From positions 3,658,001 to 3,722,000 of the forward strand of contig NZ_CP080383.1 in assembly GCF_019443325.1 (NCBI RefSeq): a stretch of 64,000 nt of DNA, read 5' to 3'. The position numbers were made by a program, and so were the translations under genes. Under the pieces are notes generated by a model. It was given only the letters and a program-made list of their open reading frames with translations, was not told where the DNA came from and did no database searches. This stretch comes from Cryobacterium sp. PAMC25264. GTDB taxonomy: Bacteria > Actinomycetota > Actinomycetes > Actinomycetales > Microbacteriaceae. Shown piece by piece: positions 48,966-56,502 of this stretch (positions within the stretch are counted from its first letter, which is position 1; every line of letters starts with the position of its first letter).

Positions 48966-49714
48966 GCCGGATCGACATCGAGACCAAACGCAAACTCCGC
49001 GAAATGGGAGTGACCACCCTGTTGGACGCGTTCGACGCCCAAGACGACGTCCTGACGCTGGGTTTGGCGTTCGAGGAAAAGATCAAACTGGCCGTCGATG
49101 ACGCCCACTCCGTCTTCACCCAAACCAAGGTGGAGGGGCTGATCCGCCGAGCGAACCTGCGCTATCCGAACGCGGACCTGCGCCGCCTGGACCTCGTCGA
49201 GGAACGCGGCCTCGACCGGTCGATGATCGCCGGCCTGGGCACCTGCTCGTTCATCGACCGGCAGCAGAACGTCGTGTTCCAGGGCTTCACCGGGTCAGGG
49301 AAATCGTATCTGGGCTGCGCACTGGCGAAGGCAGCATGCATGCACCGGGTGCGAGCACACTACATCCGGATGCCAGAACTCGAAGAGGCCTGGCAGCTTG
49401 CCCGAGACAAGCCGTCTGGGACCACGAAGTTCCTGAACAAGTACGCCGCGTTCTCGCTGCTGGTAATCGACGAGTGGCTCCTGGACGAGCCCGACGAGAG
49501 CACCAGGAGCATGCTTCTGGAGCTCCTCGAGCGGCGCTACGACCACGCATCAACGGTGTTCTGCACCCAGTACGCCCAGAAGGATTGGCACCAGCGCCTC
49601 GGTTCTGGGGTTCACGCCGACGCGATCATGGACCGCATCGTGCACAACACCATCTGGGTCGAGACCGGCGGCCACAACATGAGAGAACACACCGCCGGCC
49701 AGGTCACGGCATAG
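48962..49714 (+). CDS. istB: IS21-family helper ATPase IstB
   Basis: A 250-residue AAA+ ATPase related to DnaC. Walker A is GFTGSGKS at about 108-115 and Walker B is LLVIDEWLL at about 163-171. It assists IstA in target capture. It is coupled to istA by ATGA and appears complete. Downstream are the four inverted terminal units of the element. Confidence 0.95.
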   Translation: MSRIDIETKRKLREMGVTTLLDAFDAQDDVLTLGLAFEEKIKLAVDDAHSVFTQTKVEGLIRRANLRYPNADLRRLDLVEERGLDRSMIAGLGTCSFIDRQQNVVFQGFTGSGKSYLGCALAKAACMHRVRAHYIRMPELEEAWQLARDKPSGTTKFLNKYAAFSLLVIDEWLLDEPDESTRSMLLELLERRYDHASTVFCTQYAQKDWHQRLGSGVHADAIMDRIVHNTIWVETGGHNMREHTAGQVTA

Positions 49715-49850
49715 ACACTCGCGCGGTCGGGCGCCACTGGCCCCCGACCGCGCGACTGCACGGCCCCCAAAGGCGATACCGGTGGCCCCCGAAGGCAATA
49801 TTCACTGGCCCCCAAACCCGCAAATACTCAGCACCATGCCCGTCCCGTTG

Positions 49851-49876
49851 GCGGGTCTCGACGGGCTCGACGAGCG
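49851..49876. repeat. REP-like repeat copy right of IS21
   Basis: GCGGGTCTCGACGGGCTCGA and the following CGAGCG belong to the dispersed repeat family. Together with the copies left of the IS21 element it shows that the element inserted into an existing repeat cluster. Confidence 0.6.
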
Positions 49877-49970
49877 TCGGGGGAGACACAGCGACCGGAG
49901 GCGCTAGCGTGGGGATTTCACTCTGACGATCGCCCTGAGGCGATCGAAGCCTGAACGAGCGGGAGACGAA

Positions 49971-50993
49971 TTGAAGACCGACGCCGCCTGGCCCGTCGCG
50001 GAACTGCACGTGCACATCGAGGGCACCCTCGAGACCGAGCTGCTGGTCACGCTCGCTCGGCGGAACGGCGTCGAACTGCCCAGCTACGACCCGGAGGCGC
50101 TCCGGGAGCTCTACAGGTTCACCGACCTGCAGTCGTTCCTCGATATCTACTACGCCAACCTGGCTGTGCTGCGCACCGAAGCCGACTTCTACGATCTCGG
50201 AATGGCTTACCTCACCCGGGCCACGGCGGCCGGCGTGCGCCGGGCGGAGATCTTCTTCGACCCGCAGACCCACCTGGCCAACGGCATCGCGCTCGACGTG
50301 GTGTTCGCCGGGCTCACCCGCGCCCTCACCGAGGCCCGCGCCACTCTGGGCCTCTCCGCCGACCTGATCCTCTGCTTCCTCCGCCACCTCGGCGGTGCGG
50401 CTGCCCTGGAGACCCTCGACGCGGCCGTCCCCTACCTCGACCAATTCATCGGTGTGGGGCTCGACTCTGCGGAGGTCGGCTTCCCGCCCTCGTTGTTCAC
50501 CGAGGTCTTCGCCAAGGCCGCCGCGCTGGGCCTGCACCGCGTCGCCCACGCCGGCGAGGAGGGCGGACCGGATTACGTGCACGAAGCCCTCGACCTGCTC
50601 GGCGTGGAACGGGTCGACCACGGCATCCGCGCCATCGAAGACCCCGACCTCATCGAACACCTCCGCAAGTGGCAGATCCCGCTCACGGTGTGCCCGCTCT
50701 CGAACGTCTGCCTGCAGGCGGTTCCGGAGCTCGGCGTGCATCCGCTGCCCGCGATGCTCGCAGAGGGTCTGCTCGTGACGATCAGCAGCGACGACCCGGC
50801 CTACTTCGGCGGCTACGTCGACGACAACCTCAACGCGGTGCAGAGCGAGTTTGCCCTGTCGCCGCAGCAGATGGCTACCCTGGCCCGCAATTCCTTCCGG
50901 GCGTCCTTCCTGCCCGAAGCCGAAAAACTCCGGCACATCGCCGCCGTGGACGAGCATCTCGAGGGCCTGCTGCGACTAACCTCGGGAGCATGA
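49971..50993 (+). CDS. Adenine/adenosine deaminase
   Basis: A 340-residue TIM-barrel amidohydrolase. Metal ligands are in AELHVHIEGTLE at the N-terminus and HAGEEGG and SSDDPAYFGGYVDDN later. HVHIEGTLE and the DDPAYFGG segment match adenine deaminase and related 6-aminopurine deaminases better than classical adenosine deaminase (HLHLDG). The start is TTG 49971, preceded by GGGAG at six bases; no better start exists. The stop overlaps putA as ATGA, so the two are coupled though their pathways differ. Confidence 0.85.
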   Translation: MKTDAAWPVAELHVHIEGTLETELLVTLARRNGVELPSYDPEALRELYRFTDLQSFLDIYYANLAVLRTEADFYDLGMAYLTRATAAGVRRAEIFFDPQTHLANGIALDVVFAGLTRALTEARATLGLSADLILCFLRHLGGAAALETLDAAVPYLDQFIGVGLDSAEVGFPPSLFTEVFAKAAALGLHRVAHAGEEGGPDYVHEALDLLGVERVDHGIRAIEDPDLIEHLRKWQIPLTVCPLSNVCLQAVPELGVHPLPAMLAEGLLVTISSDDPAYFGGYVDDNLNAVQSEFALSPQQMATLARNSFRASFLPEAEKLRHIAAVDEHLEGLLRLTSGA

Positions 50994-53900
50994 GCAATCC
51001 CCTTCCTCACGTGCAGCAGGACCTCGGTGCGGAGGCGGTAGCCCTCGTCACCAAGTGGCTGGCCGACAGCGCGACAATCCCGGCGGATGTGTCGGCGGAA
51101 CGTTTGGCCGGGGTGCTGAAGGATCCGAACGGGCTCGACTTCACCGTGGGCTTCGTTGACGGAGTGATGCGGCCCGAGGACGTGATGGTCGCCGGGTACA
51201 ACCTGCAGCGGGTGGCCAGGCTCGCGCCCGCCTTCCTGCCGCCGGCCCTGCGCGGCGCCATCAGCGTGGGCGGTGTGATGGGACCGGTGCTGCCCTGGGT
51301 GGTCATCCCCGCGGCCCGCAAGGTGCTGCGCCAGATGGTGGGTCACCTGGTTGTCGACGCCAGTCCCGACAAACTCGGTCCGGCGATCGAACACCTGCGC
51401 GCATCGGGCAACCGGCTCAACATCAACCTGCTCGGCGAGGCCGTGCTCGGCGAGAAGGAGGCGCTCCGCCGCCTCGAGGGCACCCGGGCGCTACTGGCTC
51501 GCGACGACGTGGACTACGTGTCCATCAAGGTCTCCTCGATCGCCAGCCAGCTGTCGATGTGGGCGTTCGACGAAGCCGTCGACCGGGTCGTCGCCCGGCT
51601 CACCCCGCTCTACGAACTGGCCGCGGCCTCGCCGACCCCCAAGTTCATCAACCTCGACATGGAGGAGTACCGCGACCTCGACCTCACCATCGCGGTCTTC
51701 GAACGCATCCTCGATCAGCCCCGCCTGATGAACCTCGAGGCCGGCATCGTGCTGCAGGCCTACCTGCCCGAAGCCCTCGGCGCACTGCAGGGGCTCACCC
51801 AGTGGGCGCATGCCCGCCGGGCCGGCGGCGGCGCGCCCATCAAGGTGCGGGTCGTCAAGGGCGCCAATCTCGCCATGGAGCACGTGGACGCTGTCGTACA
51901 CGGCTGGCCGCTGGCCACCTACTCCAGCAAGCAAGACACCGACACCAACTACAAGCGAGTGCTGAGCTGGGCGCTGACCCCGCAGAACACGGATGCTGTG
52001 CGCATCGGCGTCGCCGGGCACAACCTCTTCGATGTGGCCTATGCCCACCTGCTGGCGCAGTCGCGGGGCGTGGACGACCGCATCGAGTTTGAGATGCTCC
52101 TGGGCATGGCCACCAGCCAGGCCGAGGCCGTGAAGAAGGACGTCGGCCGGCTGCTGCTCTACACCCCGGTCGTGAACCCCGCCGAATTCGACGTGGCCAT
52201 CAGCTACCTCATCCGCCGCCTCGAAGAGAACGCGAGCGAGGAGAACTTCATGTCGGCGGTCTTCGAGCTCGTCGACACCCCGGCCCTATTCGACCGGGAG
52301 AAGGAACGCTTTCTCGCCTCCCTGGCGAACCTTCAGTCCGGCTCCGACGCGCGACGGGGCAGCATCCAGGCCTCGCCGCCCAACCGCGGCCAGGACCGGT
52401 CGGTGGTCGTCCCCCTCGAACCGCTGCCCGCGGCCGACGAGCCTGCCCTCACCATGCCGCCGCCCGAAGCGGATGACCCCAACCTCACCGCTCTGGTGCT
52501 CGGGCTCACCCGCGGATCGGTTTCGCGCAGCAGGTCGGTGCTCGGCGGGTTCCGCAACGAACCCGACACCGACCCGTCCCTGCCTGCCAACCGTGACTGG
52601 GGCCGGGCCATCCTGGCCCGCGTGGAGACGTCCGCCCTCGGCCGCGACGGCATCCGTGCCGCCCGTATCGCCGACGCCGACACGCTCGACGAGGTCATCG
52701 GAACCGTCACCCGGGCCGCCGCCGACTGGGCCCGGAAGTCCGGCGCCGAACGGGCGATCATCCTGCACCGGGCCGGGGTGGCCCTGGCCGCACACCGTGC
52801 CGACCTGATCGAGGTGATGGCGAGCGAGACCGGCAAGACCATCGCCGAGGGCGACCCCGAAGTGAGCGAGGCCGTCGACTTCGCGCACTACTACGCCGAA
52901 CGCGCCCGCGACCTCGACGCCGTGCAGGGCGCCATTTTCGTTCCCTCCCGGCTCACCGTGGTCACCCCGCCGTGGAACTTCCCGGTGGCGATCCCGGCCG
53001 GTGGGGTGCTCGCCGCCCTGGCCGCGGGCTCCGGCGTGATCCTCAAGCCGGCCACCCTGGCCCAGCGCACCGGCGCCGTCCTCGCCGAGGCCCTGTGGGA
53101 GGCCGGAGTTCCCCGTGATCTGCTCGCCCTTGTCGACCTGCCCGATCGGGCGCTCGGCAGCCGGCTGCTCGCTCACCCCGACGTCGATCGGGTCATCCTC
53201 ACGGGAGCGTACGAGACCGCGAAACTCTTCCGGGGCCTGCGCGAAGACCTTCCGCTGCTGGCCGAGACCAGCGGTAAGAACGCGATCATCGTGACTCCGG
53301 CCGCCGACCTCGACCTCGCGGCCGCCGACGTGATCAGGAGCGCCTTCGGTCATGCCGGCCAGAAGTGCTCGGCCGCGAGCCTGGTGATCCTGGTCGGCTC
53401 GGTCGCCCGCTCCACCCGGTTCCTCGGTCAGCTCGTGGATGCGGCGACCTCGCTGCGCGTAGGCCGACCCGCCGATCCCGACAGCCAAATGGGGCCCATC
53501 ATCGAGCCCGCGAGCGGCAAACTGCTGCACGCCCTCACCGAGCTCGGCGCCGGCGAGAAGTGGCTGGTGGAGCCGAAGCTGCTCGATGACACCCTGGAGA
53601 CCGGAGTCGGCCAGCTCTGGTCGCCCGGGATCCGCACCGGTGTGGCCGCCGGGTCGTACTTCCACCTCACCGAGTTCTTCGGCCCGGTGCTCGGCGTCAT
53701 GCACGCGCGCACGCTCGAGGAAGCCATCCGCTACCAGAACGCCGTCGACTACGGACTGACGGCCGGGCTGCACTCCCTCGATGCCGACGAGATCGCCCCG
53801 TGGGTCGACACCGTGCAGGCGGGCAACCTCTACGTGAACCGCGGCATCACCGGCGCGATCGTGCAACGGCAGCCGTTCGGTGGCTGGAAGCGCTCGGCCG

Positions 53901-54616
53901 TCGGCGCCGGCAGCAAGGCCGGCGGACCGAACTACCTGTTCGGACTCGGCGGCTGGGTGACCGACCCCGGCAAGAACAGCTCCACCCTGCACCTGCGTGG
54001 GCTCGAACAGCGCATCACCGACCTTATCGAGGCCTCGCAGCCGTCCTTGCCCTATGAGGACTTCGACGTGTTGCGGCGCTCGGCGCTCAGCGACGCCCTG
54101 GCCTGGCGTGAGGAGTTCGGCACCGTCACCGACGTGTCGGAGCTCGGCCTGGAGCGCAACCTGTTCCGCTACTGCGCGCTGCCCGTCACAGTGCGGCTCG
54201 GCGACGACGGCAATCTGGCCCTGCTCTTGAGGGTCATCGCGGCCGGTTTGGTGTCCAAGTCCCGGTTCGTGGTCTCCAGCGCGATCCCGGTGCCGCCCAA
54301 GGTGCGCGCCGTGCTCGCGCCGCGCGACATCCCCGTGATCATCGAGAGCGACGACGAGTGGCTGGCCCGCGTGGCCGCCGGGGGCGTGACCACGAGCCGG
54401 GTGCGCCTGATCGGCAGCGACCCGGTGACCGGCGCGGCCGCGGATGCGTCGGCGTTCGCCGCCGCGGTCGACGGCAGCCCCGACATCGCCGTGTACGCGC
54501 ATCCGGTGACCCAGTCCGGGCGGGTCGAACTGCTCCCGTTCCTGCGCGAGCAGGCCATCTCCATCACCAACCACCGCTTCGGCAACCCGAGCACCCTCAC
54601 GGACGAGGTCGTCTAG
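50990..54616 (+). CDS. putA: Bifunctional proline dehydrogenase / L-glutamate-5-semialdehyde dehydrogenase
   Basis: A 1208-residue enzyme that oxidises proline to glutamate in two steps. Residues about 90-440 form the FAD-binding PRODH barrel (LNINLLGEAVLGEKEA; YVSIKVSSIASQ; IKVRVVKGANLAMEH; YSSKQDTDTNYKRVL). A linker of about 80 residues follows. The aldehyde dehydrogenase domain at about 530-1000 has Glu759 (LAETSGKNAI) and catalytic Cys793 (GHAGQKCSAAS), with usual spacing. A further 200-residue C-terminal domain is present, as in actinobacterial PutA. There is no ribbon-helix-helix at the N-terminus, so it is not a trifunctional repressor type. ATG 50990 overlaps the deaminase stop. Confidence 0.95.
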   Translation: MSNPLPHVQQDLGAEAVALVTKWLADSATIPADVSAERLAGVLKDPNGLDFTVGFVDGVMRPEDVMVAGYNLQRVARLAPAFLPPALRGAISVGGVMGPVLPWVVIPAARKVLRQMVGHLVVDASPDKLGPAIEHLRASGNRLNINLLGEAVLGEKEALRRLEGTRALLARDDVDYVSIKVSSIASQLSMWAFDEAVDRVVARLTPLYELAAASPTPKFINLDMEEYRDLDLTIAVFERILDQPRLMNLEAGIVLQAYLPEALGALQGLTQWAHARRAGGGAPIKVRVVKGANLAMEHVDAVVHGWPLATYSSKQDTDTNYKRVLSWALTPQNTDAVRIGVAGHNLFDVAYAHLLAQSRGVDDRIEFEMLLGMATSQAEAVKKDVGRLLLYTPVVNPAEFDVAISYLIRRLEENASEENFMSAVFELVDTPALFDREKERFLASLANLQSGSDARRGSIQASPPNRGQDRSVVVPLEPLPAADEPALTMPPPEADDPNLTALVLGLTRGSVSRSRSVLGGFRNEPDTDPSLPANRDWGRAILARVETSALGRDGIRAARIADADTLDEVIGTVTRAAADWARKSGAERAIILHRAGVALAAHRADLIEVMASETGKTIAEGDPEVSEAVDFAHYYAERARDLDAVQGAIFVPSRLTVVTPPWNFPVAIPAGGVLAALAAGSGVILKPATLAQRTGAVLAEALWEAGVPRDLLALVDLPDRALGSRLLAHPDVDRVILTGAYETAKLFRGLREDLPLLAETSGKNAIIVTPAADLDLAAADVIRSAFGHAGQKCSAASLVILVGSVARSTRFLGQLVDAATSLRVGRPADPDSQMGPIIEPASGKLLHALTELGAGEKWLVEPKLLDDTLETGVGQLWSPGIRTGVAAGSYFHLTEFFGPVLGVMHARTLEEAIRYQNAVDYGLTAGLHSLDADEIAPWVDTVQAGNLYVNRGITGAIVQRQPFGGWKRSAVGAGSKAGGPNYLFGLGGWVTDPGKNSSTLHLRGLEQRITDLIEASQPSLPYEDFDVLRRSALSDALAWREEFGTVTDVSELGLERNLFRYCALPVTVRLGDDGNLALLLRVIAAGLVSKSRFVVSSAIPVPPKVRAVLAPRDIPVIIESDDEWLARVAAGGVTTSRVRLIGSDPVTGAAADASAFAAAVDGSPDIAVYAHPVTQSGRVELLPFLREQAISITNHRFGNPSTLTDEVV

Positions 54617-54659
54617 CGCCATAATGGCTGCGGCCGGAGGCCGGAGGCGAGGTGACGCA

Positions 54660-55283
54660 GTGAGGGCACCACGATGGCTGCGTCTGCGGCGTGAAGCCTG
54701 GGGCTTCATCGTCGGATCGGCGTTGTTCATCCTCGGCGCCCTGCCCGGCTACCTCGGCGCGGTCGGGCCCGTCGTGGACAACCTCACCTTCTTCATCGGG
54801 GCGCTGTTCTTCACCCTCGCGGCGTTCATCCAACTCAATCTCAGCGGTCGGCGGCCACCGCGCAGCACGACCAACCGGCCCGACAGGTTCGACTGGTGGG
54901 CGGCGGCCATCCAGTTCGCCGGCACGCTCTTCTTCAATCTCAGCACCGCTACGGCGCTCTCGGCGAGCCTGGGCGGCACCCGCACCGGCTGGCGACCGGA
55001 TGCGTTCGGCTCGGTCTGCTTCCTCGTCGCCAGCGTCCTCGCGGTCGTGGCCACCACCGGACGGGACTCGCTCTGGGACCCGAGGGCGCGCACCTGGCGG
55101 AGCACCTGGCTCAACCTGCTCGGATCGGTGGCCTTCGGCCTCGCGGCCATCGGCGCGTATCCGGTTCCCGGCACCGGGGCGGAGTTTCTGGCCGGCTGGG
55201 CCGCGGCGGGCACCATCGCCGGTGGTGTCTGTTTTCTCGTGGCCGCGGTTCTGACCCGCCCGGGCACTCCGCGGCTGACGTGA
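54660..55283 (+). CDS. YrhK-like membrane protein
   Basis: A 207-residue protein with about five hydrophobic helices. The first part (REAWGFIVGSALFILGALPG) and the later WAAAIQFAGTLFFNLST and WLNLLGSVAFGLAAIGAY segments match the YrhK-like pattern of a Trp-x-x-x-x-Gly-Ser repeat, so the protein seems to hold two or three tandem units. The GTG at 54660 is chosen because GGAGGCGAGG lies upstream; an ATG at 54624 has no site. The function is unknown. It sits between putA and oleA. Confidence 0.7.
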   Translation: MRAPRWLRLRREAWGFIVGSALFILGALPGYLGAVGPVVDNLTFFIGALFFTLAAFIQLNLSGRRPPRSTTNRPDRFDWWAAAIQFAGTLFFNLSTATALSASLGGTRTGWRPDAFGSVCFLVASVLAVVATTGRDSLWDPRARTWRSTWLNLLGSVAFGLAAIGAYPVPGTGAEFLAGWAAAGTIAGGVCFLVAAVLTRPGTPRLT

Positions 55284-55479
55284 GCCGGAGGAGGCGGGGC
55301 CGTGCCGGGTAACGGCAACACGAACGGAAAGGCTGATAATGGAGGGTAGCCATCTCGACGGCCGCCATTTTCCGGCGACCAGCGCAGGCCTCAGCCTACG
55401 CACGGTTGCCACTCAGACTACTGGGAGAAAATCGATAGGACATGATTTGTCGCCACTCATAACTCGACAGGGGAACCCG

Positions 55480-56502
55480 TTGGACGGAAACGCAACAACG
55501 ATGCACCGCAATGTCGCGTTGTTGTCGGTCGCCACCACTATCGCTCCCCGCATCACGACCTCGGAGGAGATCGACCGGCGCCTGCAGCCCGCGCTCAAGC
55601 GCCTCCGCCTGCCCAAGGGGCTCCTCCAGCGGGTCGCCGGTGTGCACGAGCGACGCAACTGGGCCGAAGGCCAGGCGTTCGACGACGCCGCTGTCGAGGC
55701 CGGCAAGCGCGCCCTGGCCCAGGCTGGGGTCGACCCAAGCGAGGTCGGGTTGATGATCAACACCTCGGTGACCCGCAAGCACCTCGAACCCTCCGTGGCG
55801 GTGCGCATCCACCACGGTCTCGGCCTGCCGTCCTCGGCGACGAACTTCGACATCGCCAACGCCTGCCTGGGCTTCGTCAATGGCATGACCCTGGCGGCGC
55901 AGCTCATCGACTCTGGCCAGATCAAGTACGCGGTGATCATCGACGGTGAGGACGCCGACGAGATCCAGACCAACACCATCGAACGTCTCGGCCGGCCCGA
56001 CATCGGCCGCAAGGACTTCATGAGCGAGTTCGCCAGCCTCACCCTCGGCTCCGGTGCGGCCGCGGCCGTGCTCGGCCGTGCGGATGCGCACCCAGAGGGG
56101 CACCGCATCCTCGGTGGCGTCACCCGCGCCGCGACCCAGTTCAACGACCTCTGCGTCGGCAGCGTGGACGGCATGTTCACCGACGCCAAGGCCCTGCTCA
56201 AAGGCGGCATGGAACTGGTCGTCTCGGCCTGGACCGAAGCCAAACGAGACTGGAGCTGGTCGAACATGGACCGCTACATCCTGCACCAGGTCTCGGATGT
56301 GCACACCAACGCCATTGTGAAGGCCACCGGCCTGGACCGCAGCCGGGTGCCGCTGACGTACCCGACCTACGGCAACGTGGGCCCCGCGTCCATCCCGATC
56401 ACGCTCTCCCAGGAGGCGGCCAAGCTCGAACCCGGCAACCGGGTGCTCTTGATGGGCGTCGGCTCCGGCCTCAACACGGCCATGATGGAGATCCAGTGGT
56501 GA
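55480..56502 (+). CDS. oleA: OleA, acyl-CoA condensing thiolase-like enzyme
   Basis: A 340-residue member of the KAS III/thiolase superfamily that joins two fatty acyl-CoAs head to head to give a beta-keto acid, the first step of long-chain olefin synthesis. The nucleophile is Cys129 in IANACLGFVNG, the histidine is His269 in ILHQVSDVHT, and the asparagine is Asn299 in YGNVGPASIP. TTG 55480 is preferred: AGGGGA lies upstream, and the resulting N-terminus DGNATTMHRNVALL matches family starts as I know them; ATG 55501 would trim them. The stop overlaps the next gene as GTGA. Confidence 0.9.
   Translation: MDGNATTMHRNVALLSVATTIAPRITTSEEIDRRLQPALKRLRLPKGLLQRVAGVHERRNWAEGQAFDDAAVEAGKRALAQAGVDPSEVGLMINTSVTRKHLEPSVAVRIHHGLGLPSSATNFDIANACLGFVNGMTLAAQLIDSGQIKYAVIIDGEDADEIQTNTIERLGRPDIGRKDFMSEFASLTLGSGAAAAVLGRADAHPEGHRILGGVTRAATQFNDLCVGSVDGMFTDAKALLKGGMELVVSAWTEAKRDWSWSNMDRYILHQVSDVHTNAIVKATGLDRSRVPLTYPTYGNVGPASIPITLSQEAAKLEPGNRVLLMGVGSGLNTAMMEIQW

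Larger units (their letters stand above)
47233..49830 (+). mobile_element. IS21-family insertion sequence, intact
   Basis: A 2598-bp element bounded by TGAGTATTAGCG on the left and the inverse of TGAGTATTTGCG on the right. It is flanked by a 4-bp direct repeat GCAC (47229-47232, 49831-49834). Each end carries four copies of GGGGGCCA or its complement (left at about 47250, 47272, 47307 and 47330), the multiple terminal repeats typical of IS21. Genes istA and istB are complete. The perfect target repeat suggests a fairly recent insertion. Confidence 0.93.

Noticed and set aside
52286..54730. 814-codon minus-strand frame opposite putA
   Set aside because: It has the Gly/Arg/His-rich composition of an antisense shadow; putA covers the region with catalytic motifs.
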